From: Legionella_C sp048541585
GTDB taxonomy: Bacteria; Pseudomonadota; Gammaproteobacteria; Legionellales; Legionellaceae
Direction of reading: 5' to 3'
Length of the DNA stretch: 64,000 nucleotides
Assembly: GCF_048541585.1 (NCBI RefSeq)
Contig: NZ_CP183303.1
Coordinates: forward strand, 2,728,001 to 2,792,000
Shown here: piece by piece, positions 6,500 to 15,146 of the stretch
Layout of the letters: each line of letters opens with the position of its first letter
Position numbering within the stretch: position 1 is the first letter of the stretch
Translations under genes and position numbers: made by a program
Notes under the pieces: model-generated
What the model was told of the DNA's origin: nothing
The model's input: only the letters and a program-made list of their open reading frames with translations
Databases searched by the model: none

Positions 6500-8833
6500 T
6501 TACCTTGCTTTGTAACCGACTAAAATTGGATGATTTAAATTAGGCCTTTCTAAAATCTTTATTTCTTCTATTACTAAATCATATAGTTTCTGCACGTATT
6601 GGTAACGGCCTTTTTTTTGTTTACTTTCTTCACTACCATAGTTGCTTAAGTAAGTTTGACACTTCTTTTCTAGATTTTTAAGTTTTGCAAAGCGGGTTTT
6701 TGCGTCAGGCGATAATAATTTATACTCTTCGAATGTCTCTATAATTGCTTTTGCTTCAGCAGAAGTTCTAAGTCCTCTAAAACCTTGTGCCCAAAATAAA
6801 ATATCAGCATGATGACTTAAGAAGATAGGTAAAGTCTTATTTTTCTGACCTGCCTCATCACCTGCAACAGGCTCAAGGCTTGTATAAACAAAGCCTCGTT
6901 GATGGCGTTGCAGTGTTTTAGGTAAAGCTAATTCAGTTTGAAAGCTTTTTAAATCTTGGTAATTTAATTGAATTAGTTTACGTGTAAGTTGGTGAATTTC
7001 TAGTATGCGATCAATTTCTATTTGTTTAGGTTTATTACTTTTACTTAAAAACTGCCTATCGAAATTTTTAATAAGATAGTCTTCACATAACTTTGAAATA
7101 CTATATAAATAATAATTGGTTTGGGTTATTTCTTTTGTGTATTGACTAATGTCTATTAGTTGATTACCTTCTATTTTTGCACTTAATATTGTTCGAAAAG
7201 TAATATAACTGTCTATCCTTTGCTTAATTGCAGCTATTTTATTTAAATTTAAATAACTTTCTATCTGGGATGTTGCTAAATCTTTTAAGCGTCTTTCAGT
7301 ATTTTCTCTTTCTTCTATTGTTTCAATAGGTCGATAACCTAGCTGTCCTGCAAGATATTTTTTAGTATTAGCAACTTTTTCAAATAATTCTATATTGTCA
7401 TTTCCCTGCTCATTAGTTGTCACAAGCATACTACGTAGTAAACTAAAAGAGGTCGCTTTGGTATTTCTTAACTCACCTGTTTTTGTATATCTTGTACCAA
7501 TAGTTGCTGTATCTTTAAATGTTTCTTTCGCAGAGAAAATATCTGGAAGGATATTACTTAAGACATTATCCCATACATCAGTTAGTATTTTGATAATTGA
7601 GCTGCTCCAATTAAATCCTTTTCCTATTAACGAAAAAAGTTGGCCAGAAACAAAATTTAATGGAAAAAGAACAATATCAAGCGCAAGCCAAAGTAATTCT
7701 GATAATTTAGGTGGACGCTTATAAATAAGACCTTCTTCAGCTATTTTAATTGTAGATAAAATTGTAGCAAGGTAAGATATAAAGCCAATTGAGCCTAAAA
7801 TCAATGCAGGAATAGCTAAAGGAGGAAAAAAGAAAGCTGCGATACCTAAAACAGCAGCGGTTAACCCTATTATAATGCTAAATGTTGATGCTATAGTTGC
7901 AACATCTTTTTGTACAGCGTCTGAAAAAGTTACTTTTTTTGCGTCCCGATAATAATCATCTACAAGCCGCTTAGCTAAAACCTCAATTATTTTAATTTTT
8001 TCAGCTTCTTTAATAAGAAACTCTCTTCTTTTAGCTAAATTTTCTTCCTTCTCTTTTTTAACTAACTTTAAACTTTCTGGCAATAAATCGCCTGCTTTCT
8101 CTTCGTCTTCACACGCTAAATTGCTAAATCCAGCCGCAGATTTATCTTGCTGTATTAAAATTTTGGTAGGCCAAACAATTTGCGTGAGTATATTTCTAAC
8201 TTTATTAAAATAGTTCCAGAACCAACTTAAATCGCTTTCCGCTTGCTTAATTAACCGATCACGTGTTTGTTGACAAACAATAGTAAGCTTAAGATGTGAC
8301 TGCAAGCAATCATAGCGGGTTTGCATGCTTAAAAGGCTACTATCGCTTAATAATTGATTAATTGATTTTTGAAACGCTAATTCCTCACTATTTAAGCTTT
8401 CATCACCAATATCTGCAGGAAAATTTAAACTAGCAACTAAATCTTTTATCGATGCAATTAAAACCTTTCTTTTTAAAATAGTAAAATATTTCCTATAATT
8501 TTTGATTAAATTTTCTAAAGCCGCTAATTTATCTGGCTCATTAGAATAACGCTTTTTTTGGGCGTCTATCCATTTATTAATTTCTTGAAAAGCTGCAGGA
8601 ACATTGTTAGCTAAACTAATTTGAATTTTTGTTTGAAAAAGACGTTCTCCGGACCAGAATTCAGGATAATTTAAAATACTAAACTGCTCATCATTTAAGG
8701 TTTGCAAAAAAGTGGTAAACTTATCTTTAAAATCACCGAGGTTAGCTGGGAGCTGTGGTAAATAATAATCAAACCAAGCGCGATGATTACGCTGAATAGA
8801 CGTTTCATTAATTTTTTGCAGAATTATAGGCAC
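6500..8833 (-). CDS. Large helical protein with central membrane segments, unknown; effector candidate
   Basis: 777 residues, unrecognised. The start is GTG at 8833 with AGGA close upstream. The N-terminal 300 residues are charged and helical, with a lysine/glutamate-rich coiled-coil stretch near 255-290. Strongly hydrophobic segments follow at about 310-362 (proline-broken, probably two helices) and 381-402. The C-terminal half is again helical and polar, with many Lys/Gln. There is no signal peptide. Size, architecture and isolation resemble Dot/Icm-translocated proteins of Legionella, but no catalytic motif is visible and the assignment is inference only. It is divergent from the ABC-F gene; the region 8834-9124 is AT-rich with no further features seen. 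Confidence 0.6.
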   Translation of the reverse strand: MPIILQKINETSIQRNHRAWFDYYLPQLPANLGDFKDKFTTFLQTLNDEQFSILNYPEFWSGERLFQTKIQISLANNVPAAFQEINKWIDAQKKRYSNEPDKLAALENLIKNYRKYFTILKRKVLIASIKDLVASLNFPADIGDESLNSEELAFQKSINQLLSDSSLLSMQTRYDCLQSHLKLTIVCQQTRDRLIKQAESDLSWFWNYFNKVRNILTQIVWPTKILIQQDKSAAGFSNLACEDEEKAGDLLPESLKLVKKEKEENLAKRREFLIKEAEKIKIIEVLAKRLVDDYYRDAKKVTFSDAVQKDVATIASTFSIIIGLTAAVLGIAAFFFPPLAIPALILGSIGFISYLATILSTIKIAEEGLIYKRPPKLSELLWLALDIVLFPLNFVSGQLFSLIGKGFNWSSSIIKILTDVWDNVLSNILPDIFSAKETFKDTATIGTRYTKTGELRNTKATSFSLLRSMLVTTNEQGNDNIELFEKVANTKKYLAGQLGYRPIETIEERENTERRLKDLATSQIESYLNLNKIAAIKQRIDSYITFRTILSAKIEGNQLIDISQYTKEITQTNYYLYSISKLCEDYLIKNFDRQFLSKSNKPKQIEIDRILEIHQLTRKLIQLNYQDLKSFQTELALPKTLQRHQRGFVYTSLEPVAGDEAGQKNKTLPIFLSHHADILFWAQGFRGLRTSAEAKAIIETFEEYKLLSPDAKTRFAKLKNLEKKCQTYLSNYGSEESKQKKGRYQYVQKLYDLVIEEIKILERPNLNHPILVGYKAR

Positions 8834-9124
8834 TTTCCTACTCTCCTAACCGCTAAGATAACCTCCTGTTAATAATGGTTTAATTTAAGTAATTTAATAT
8901 AAGATATAAGTCATTTGGTTACTTTAAAAAGTAATTGGTATTTTTCAATAGAATTAAATTAGTGCTAATTATATAAGATTATACTTAAATGATCCTTAAC
9001 ATTAGCGAGCCTTGTATTTTTTGTATTTTTATTATACGATATATTATCTATTTTATTTTAGGTACTCCTCCAATGCGTAAATAATTTTCCAACTTGGTTT
9101 TTAACGAACTTGTGGAGATTATTT

Positions 9125-10726
9125 ATGTATCGTGTTCCTGCTATTATTGCTCATCATTTATCGTATTCATTTACAACTGCTAAATCCCCTATTGATGATG
9201 CTTTTCTGACATTTACGCAAACGCGCTATGGTATTGTTGGTGATAATGGTGTTGGTAAAACAACGCTATTAAAATTACTTGCTCATCAACTTAAGCCTGA
9301 GCAAGGTTTTATAGAAATTTTTGGTTCCGTTGACTATTTCCCGCAGATTAATACAGATTATTTAGGCAAAGAAATAGTAGCCGATTTATTAGGAATTAGT
9401 GACAAGTTAAATGCTTTGGAACGTATTGCCCAAGGAAGCGTTTATGAAACTGATTATGATTTAATTGGTAATGATTGGGATATAAAAGAAAAAGTGCATT
9501 TAATTCTTACGGATTTAGATTTAAATTCTATTACTTTGACAACGCCGTTAACTTCTTTAAGTGGTGGTCAAAAAACTAAATGCTGGCTGGCGAAAGCCAT
9601 GCTTAGTCAAGCTGATTTTCTCTTATTTGATGAACCAACTAATAATCTTGACTGGCAAACTAAAGAATACTTTTATAACTGGTTAGAGCAAACTAACCGA
9701 GGGATTTTAATTGCAAGCCATGACCGACAATTACTTAAGCAAGTGGATGAAATTATAGAATTAACTTCTCTTGGCATTAATCATTTTGGCGGTAATTATA
9801 CTTTTTATCGCGAACAAAAATTAGTTAAACAAGAAGCACTTAATCACCAGCTAACAGCAGCAAAAATTACGCTTAAAAATACACAAAACAGTATTCAGCA
9901 AACACTAGAGAAACATGAACGGCGTCAAAAAAAAGGACGCGCACTTAGAAAAGCAAAAAAAATTGATAAATTAGCTGCCAACTCGAAACAAGGTCGCAGT
10001 GAAAAAACACAGTCAAAAGATAAAATAAAAGCTTTTAACCAGATACAAAAGGCAAAAGAAAAAATTCAAGACATTAAATTAAACATAGAAATAAAAGAAA
10101 AAATTTCTGCAAATTTTTCTACAGCTAAAATACCTACTAGCAAGATTATTCTAAATATTGAGCAATTATCTTTTAGTTTTAATAAAAATCAGCCCCTATT
10201 TAATAACTTTAATTTAACGTTGCTAGGGCAAGAGCGTTTAGCAATACAAGGGAAAAATGGCTCAGGAAAATCAACCCTAATTCAACTTATTTTAGGTAAT
10301 CTAAAACCACATCAAGGCTCTATTTATCGCGGGTTTTCTCATGCTTGTTACCTAGATCAAACCCTTAGTTATCTTAATTCCTCTTTAACGCTAGTCGAAA
10401 ATTTATGTTTAAAGAATGCCTTTTTCTCTATCGAAGAAGCTTATACGCGTTTAGCAGCCTTTAATTTTCGTAATCGATTTGCCGAGAAGAAAGCAAGTGA
10501 GTTAAGTGGCGGAGAATACATGCGAGCAGGGCTTGCTATTTCTTTATCCGCAGCCAAACAACCTGAACTTCTTATTTTAGATGAACCTACTAATCATTTA
10601 GATATTCAAAGTATTGAATCAATTGAAGAAATGCTGTCAATTTATCAGGGAACATTAATATTGGTATCGCACGATAGTCATTTTTTAAGCAATATTGGTA
10701 TTACTAAAGATGTTAACTTAAGTTAA
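9125..10726 (+). CDS. ABC-F family ATPase
   Basis: 533 residues from ATG 9125, which has TGGAGA upstream; an in-frame TTG at 9110 is less likely. Two ABC cassettes in one chain without membrane segments: Walker A GDNGVGKTT (39-47), signature LSGGQ and Walker B LLFDEPTNNLD; then Walker A GKNGSGKST, signature LSGGE and LLILDEPTNHLD. Between them is a long charged Lys/Glu linker typical of ABC-F proteins, which act on ribosomes (translation factors or antibiotic-protection proteins) rather than as transporters. The subfamily is not clear, so no gene symbol is given. Confidence 0.9.
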   Translation: MYRVPAIIAHHLSYSFTTAKSPIDDAFLTFTQTRYGIVGDNGVGKTTLLKLLAHQLKPEQGFIEIFGSVDYFPQINTDYLGKEIVADLLGISDKLNALERIAQGSVYETDYDLIGNDWDIKEKVHLILTDLDLNSITLTTPLTSLSGGQKTKCWLAKAMLSQADFLLFDEPTNNLDWQTKEYFYNWLEQTNRGILIASHDRQLLKQVDEIIELTSLGINHFGGNYTFYREQKLVKQEALNHQLTAAKITLKNTQNSIQQTLEKHERRQKKGRALRKAKKIDKLAANSKQGRSEKTQSKDKIKAFNQIQKAKEKIQDIKLNIEIKEKISANFSTAKIPTSKIILNIEQLSFSFNKNQPLFNNFNLTLLGQERLAIQGKNGSGKSTLIQLILGNLKPHQGSIYRGFSHACYLDQTLSYLNSSLTLVENLCLKNAFFSIEEAYTRLAAFNFRNRFAEKKASELSGGEYMRAGLAISLSAAKQPELLILDEPTNHLDIQSIESIEEMLSIYQGTLILVSHDSHFLSNIGITKDVNLS

Positions 10727-10857
10727 GAATAATTGGTTTTCTTTACAGATTTGAAAAATAAATTTACCATGCAGCAATAAGACATAGTCCATAACAATTT
10801 ACCTATTACTTGAAAGTAGACACATCTTAGGCCAAAGCGACTAATAAAGGAGAGATT

Positions 10858-11907
10858 ATGAGATTAGAGCTCATGCATGGTATTCAGCGATTTCAGGGTA
10901 AAACTTTTAAAGAGTTAGAGGATATATTTAGTGAGCTAGGTAAAGGGCAAAATCCTGATACACTTTTTATTACCTGCTCTGATTCTCGTATTGTTCCAAG
11001 CCTTATTACCCAAACAAATCCGGGTAATTTGTTTGTTATTCGTAACGTGGGTAATATTATTCCGCCTTACCCTATGCCATGTAGCGAAGCAGCGGCTATT
11101 GAATATGCTGTTGATGTACTTCGTGTTAGAGACATTGTTGTTTGTGGCCATTCAGGATGTGGTGCAATGAACGGTCTTTTAGATGAAAACCTTAAGCACA
11201 AGCTACCTGCAGTAGCTAGGTGGCTTACCTATGCTGAGCCTGTGCTTAATCAGCTAGAAGAAAAACTTATTACATCTACAAACGTTGAGCCGGATGTAAA
11301 ATTAAAAGCAGCTATTGAATTTAATATTTTAACGCAGATAGAACATTTAAAAACCTATCAATCAGTTAAAGAAAAAGTTAATCGTCATGAAATTACTATC
11401 TCTGGTTGGTATTATGAGATTCCAACAGGAAAAATATTTATCTATGAACCGCATTATCAAAAGTTTTTGCCATTCGAAAAAGTATTTACACAAAACATAG
11501 ATGAAAAGATAATCAACCTTACCCAAAACATTGCAATGCAGTATTTAAAATTACAAGCTAATCCTAAAACGCCTACTGACTATTTAAAATTAATGCGCTT
11601 ATTTGGTTCGCTTAATGAAAACATCAAACCTATTTGGCCAGCTATTAAAGAGCAGCTAGCTAAGAAAATCTGGACAGATTTAGGTTTTTTATTTACTGAT
11701 AAAAGTGACTTAAAGTTTATTGAACTAGTTGAAAGTACCGCTAATATCAAACTTCCAAAGCTAGACTCTTTACAAAAAGAGGTTAGTGAATCACCTGGTT
11801 ATCAGCGCTATTGCCGCCAACTTCTCTTTACACCGAGGTTTTTTGCCCCAAATCAAACAATATCTTTACCCACTAATACAGTTTCTAACAATCTATTGAG
11901 TATGTAG
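10858..11907 (+). CDS. Beta-class carbonic anhydrase with C-terminal extension
   Basis: 349 residues. Zinc ligands and active-site residues are visible: C40-S-D42-S-R and H98-S-G-C101 in CGHSGCGAMNG. The catalytic part (about 1-215) hydrates CO2 to bicarbonate. Beta enzymes are usually about 200-230 residues, so the extra roughly 130 residues, helical and without recognised motifs, are unusual. AAAGGAG stands six bases before the ATG. It is a monocistronic gene downstream of the ABC-F gene. Confidence 0.92.
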   Translation: MRLELMHGIQRFQGKTFKELEDIFSELGKGQNPDTLFITCSDSRIVPSLITQTNPGNLFVIRNVGNIIPPYPMPCSEAAAIEYAVDVLRVRDIVVCGHSGCGAMNGLLDENLKHKLPAVARWLTYAEPVLNQLEEKLITSTNVEPDVKLKAAIEFNILTQIEHLKTYQSVKEKVNRHEITISGWYYEIPTGKIFIYEPHYQKFLPFEKVFTQNIDEKIINLTQNIAMQYLKLQANPKTPTDYLKLMRLFGSLNENIKPIWPAIKEQLAKKIWTDLGFLFTDKSDLKFIELVESTANIKLPKLDSLQKEVSESPGYQRYCRQLLFTPRFFAPNQTISLPTNTVSNNLLSM

Positions 11908-11955
11908 CCTGGAGCTCGGCTCTAGCCATTAGATTAAGATTCCTTTTCTTCCGTA

Positions 11956-12052
11956 CGCCCTTAGGGCGCGGATAGATAAAAAGAAAAAGTCTTGATTAGA
12001 TTACCCCTCATCCGGCGCTTTGCACCACCTTCTCCCCGGTGGGGAGAAGGGA
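11956..12052. repeat. REP-like hairpins between carbonic anhydrase and ubiX genes
   Basis: A short hairpin CGCCC-TTA-GGGCG is at 11956-11968. A strong one, CCTTCTCCCC-GGT-GGGGAGAAGG, is at 12028-12050 within a GC-rich 'cccctcatccggcgcttt' context much richer in G+C than its surroundings. It lies between convergent genes and could act as a bidirectional terminator. The wording of the element resembles dispersed repeats seen in other genomes. Confidence 0.65.
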
Positions 12053-12164
12053 AATTAGCTTAATGGCTATGGGGTAAAATTCAATCTACATAAACATTCT
12101 TTTAAGTGACATTATTAATAGATTAAGCAAATATCTTGAATCTAGGCGAAAGGTTGGATTTACA

Positions 12165-12725
12165 TTATTCTTTCCAACGCTTAACGATACCTACATCGAT
12201 ATCAAATAAATCGAGTACCCGCCCTAAACTGTGATTAACAATATCATCAAGCGTTTGGGGTTGATTGTAAAAAGCAGGAATAGGTGGTGCCACAATAGCA
12301 CCTAGTTGAGTCACTTTTTGCATATTCTCTAAGTGTCCTAAATGCAAGGGTGACTCGCGCACCATTAATACTAATTTGCGGCGTTCTTTTAATACTACAT
12401 CTGCTGCGCGAGTTAATAAATTAGAAGTAACACCGCAGGCAATACTTGCTAGTGTTTTCATAGAACATGGGGCAATAATCATACCTAGTGTTTTAAATGA
12501 ACCACTGGCAACGGCTGCGGCAATATCATCAATAGGATAATATTTATCAGCTAGATTAATAAGTTTTTGACTAGACAAAGTCACTTCATAGCCTCTGGCC
12601 TGTTGAGCAGCTTTAGAAATGATTAAATGTGTTTCATAGTCTGTTTTAGCTAATATTTCTAAAAGGCGAATGCCATATATAATTCCTGAAGCCCCAGAAA
12701 TACCAACTATAATACGTTTAGTCAT
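12165..12725 (-). CDS. ubiX: Flavin prenyltransferase UbiX
   Basis: 186 residues. The N-terminal GISGASGIIYGIRLLEIL is the FMN-binding loop of UbiX/Pad1; ASGSF and PCSMKTLASIACG are further family motifs. The enzyme makes prenylated FMN, the cofactor of the UbiD decarboxylase in ubiquinone synthesis. No ubiD is in the window. The length and ends match the family. Confidence 0.95.
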   Translation of the reverse strand: MTKRIIVGISGASGIIYGIRLLEILAKTDYETHLIISKAAQQARGYEVTLSSQKLINLADKYYPIDDIAAAVASGSFKTLGMIIAPCSMKTLASIACGVTSNLLTRAADVVLKERRKLVLMVRESPLHLGHLENMQKVTQLGAIVAPPIPAFYNQPQTLDDIVNHSLGRVLDLFDIDVGIVKRWKE

Positions 12726-13146
12726 GGGTATACTCTTACTATTTTCTCACCTTAAGGTTTTAAGATATGAAGCAATTTGATAAACAATTTTTATTATATC
12801 GTGAATTTAACTTAACTTTTAAAATAATACGAACTTACTTCTTTAATCTCAATTGAAAATTGAATCTCTAAATTTTTGGCTGCTTGTCGAAAACAGCCCT
12901 TTATTAATTTTATCAACTCATATTCGACTAGCGCTTTTATGTTCTAGAATGTAATTTACTTCATCTCAGCTTGATTAATACATAAAATAAAAACCTTAGC
13001 TACCCTTCTAACGTACTGCCCTTATTCTTCTATGTACCACAACTTACTTCCCTTATGACTTTTACGCCTACGTACCGCGACTTGTTCGCGGTATCCAGCC
13101 TTTTCTGCTTCAATGATTTTTTAAATATAAACTATAGTAATAGTTA
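12726..13146. other. Intergenic region with one GC-rich hairpin
   Basis: 421 bp between ubiX and the hybrid kinase gene. It contains ACCGCGA-CTTGT-TCGCGGT at 13074-13092, a short palindrome of the same 'ggatcc/cgcgg' repeat class found at 22632-22650 and 52141-52590. No open frame with coding character was seen. Confidence 0.55.
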
Positions 13147-15129
13147 TTAATTAGAGGATTGCAATGAAGAATTATTTTTAGCTAGCCATGCTTTAACTTC
13201 AACAAGAGTACGTTTAGCAATTAAAATAAATTGGCTATATAAGTTATTAATTCCAGTTAGAGTTAACTTGCTTAGTTTTTCTTCTAATATTTGGCAGGCG
13301 ACTTGCATCTGGATAGCACCACAGCATAACGCACTACCTTTCATTTTATGAATAATTTTATTCATCTGTAAAAAATTTTTTTCAAGCCAAGCTTGCTCTA
13401 ACTCATTGAGATGGGAAGGCGTTTCATCGAGCAGCATTTGTAATAACTCTACTAAACCTGTCATTGAACCAATTGTATTCATGCCTTGTTCTATATCTAT
13501 TAGCGCATATTGATTGACTTTAGCTAAAGTATCAGCTGTAGAATCATTTTCGTTAGCTATTAACTTATTGTTAACAAATATAGCTAATAATTCGTTTAAT
13601 GCTACTAATCTAAAGGGTTTGGTAATTACTTTATTCATACCAGCTTTAATTAACACCGATTCCGTATTCGCTGGTGAATAGGCTGTTAAACCTACGATAG
13701 GAGTTGGTTCTCTATTTTCTTCGTGTTCAATACGTCTAAAAATTTTTGTTAACTCATTACCATAAATATCTGGTAAACCTATATCCAGCAAGATTAAATC
13801 AAATTTTTGGTTTCTAAAAAGCTCTATCGCATTAGCACCATTACAGGCTGATTGAAATTGGCAGTAAGCCTGATTTAAAATAGTCTCTGCAGTTTTTAAA
13901 GCAATTGCATTATCCTCTACAATAAGGATATAAGGTTTCTTGTTTTCCTGGTAATTTACTAAATCTACTCCAACTTCTTCAAGCACAGAATTATCTTCAA
14001 TTAAATTAGATTTAACAGTGGCTATATAAGCTGGGATAGTAATACTAAAGCTAGTCCCAGTGCCTACATTACTTTCTACTTCAATATGTCCTTTAAGAAG
14101 CCTCGTGTACTTCTTAACAATGTGTAAACCTACTCCATATCCTGAATAGATGCCTTGTGGTGAAGGATTAGCACGATAAAATCGGTTAAAAATTTTCTGC
14201 TTATCTTCAGGTTTAATACCAATACCTGTATCACGAATTATAAATTCTAAATTAATTTTATTGCCGCATTGTTTCTTCAAGCGAACTTTAATTTCAATTA
14301 TGCCTTTATTTGTGAATTTTACAGCGTTGCCAATCAAATTTAGTAAAATACGATGCAATTTTGTTTGATCGGTCTGAATGAATTTAGGTACATTATTATC
14401 AATATTAATTTGTAAATTAAGATTTTTAACTCTAATTGCAGGCAATTCCAAATCGCCTAAATATTGAATAAATTCATAAAGATTAAAGGTCGAAACTTTA
14501 ACATTAGTTTCACTTGCACTGCCGGTCGCAACAATATCAAGTACACTATTTAATAATAATAATAATTGCTCTGAACTCATATTAACCATATGAGCATTTT
14601 CTTTCTCTTCTGGAGTGTGCGCTTCTTTTTCTATCAAGCATGACATGCCAATGATTCCACTTAAAGGGGTACGAATGTCATGACTCATATTACGAATAAA
14701 TTCATCTTTAGCTCGATTAGCCGCTTCAGAATTTTTTTTCGCTTTCCTAAGTTGTTCTTCTTGTTTTTTACGTTGAGTAATATCGGTATAAATACCTAAG
14801 ATACCGACAATCTCCTGTTTATCGTTATAAAAAGGAACTTTACTGACTAAAACTGTTCGTTTAGCTCCATTTGGACGAATAAACGTTTCCTCATAGTCTA
14901 ATTTTGCCTTGCCAGATTCTATAACGATTTTATCATCGCGACGATATTTAGTTGCAGCTTCAATGGGTAATAAATCAAAGTCTGTCTTGCCAATAATATC
15001 TTTTGGATCAGAAAAACCTAATTTTTCAGCAAAAATCTTATTACAACCTTTAAAAACTAAATTACAATCTTTCCAAAAAATGGCATGAGGCAGATGGTTA
15101 ATAAGATTTAGTAATATATATTTATCCAT
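13147..15129 (-). CDS. Hybrid sensor histidine kinase PAS-HisKA-HATPase-REC-HPt
   Basis: 660 residues with no membrane segment, so a cytoplasmic sensor. Order: PAS (about 5-120, ending GIYTDITQRK), phosphoacceptor helix with H150 in NMSHDIRTPLSG, HATPase with DTGIG and GYGVGLHIVK, receiver with phospho-acceptor Asp in LILLDIGLPDIYGNEL, and a C-terminal HPt with IIHKMKGSALCCG. This is an ArcB-like multistep phosphorelay protein; the final response regulator is not nearby. It starts 17 bp after the FAD oxidoreductase gene on the same strand, so the two are probably co-transcribed and the PAS domain might sense a redox or metabolic product of that enzyme (inference). Confidence 0.92.
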   Translation of the reverse strand: MDKYILLNLINHLPHAIFWKDCNLVFKGCNKIFAEKLGFSDPKDIIGKTDFDLLPIEAATKYRRDDKIVIESGKAKLDYEETFIRPNGAKRTVLVSKVPFYNDKQEIVGILGIYTDITQRKKQEEQLRKAKKNSEAANRAKDEFIRNMSHDIRTPLSGIIGMSCLIEKEAHTPEEKENAHMVNMSSEQLLLLLNSVLDIVATGSASETNVKVSTFNLYEFIQYLGDLELPAIRVKNLNLQINIDNNVPKFIQTDQTKLHRILLNLIGNAVKFTNKGIIEIKVRLKKQCGNKINLEFIIRDTGIGIKPEDKQKIFNRFYRANPSPQGIYSGYGVGLHIVKKYTRLLKGHIEVESNVGTGTSFSITIPAYIATVKSNLIEDNSVLEEVGVDLVNYQENKKPYILIVEDNAIALKTAETILNQAYCQFQSACNGANAIELFRNQKFDLILLDIGLPDIYGNELTKIFRRIEHEENREPTPIVGLTAYSPANTESVLIKAGMNKVITKPFRLVALNELLAIFVNNKLIANENDSTADTLAKVNQYALIDIEQGMNTIGSMTGLVELLQMLLDETPSHLNELEQAWLEKNFLQMNKIIHKMKGSALCCGAIQMQVACQILEEKLSKLTLTGINNLYSQFILIAKRTLVEVKAWLAKNNSSLQSSN

Positions 15130-15146
15130 TCAGCTGTCACTTATCC

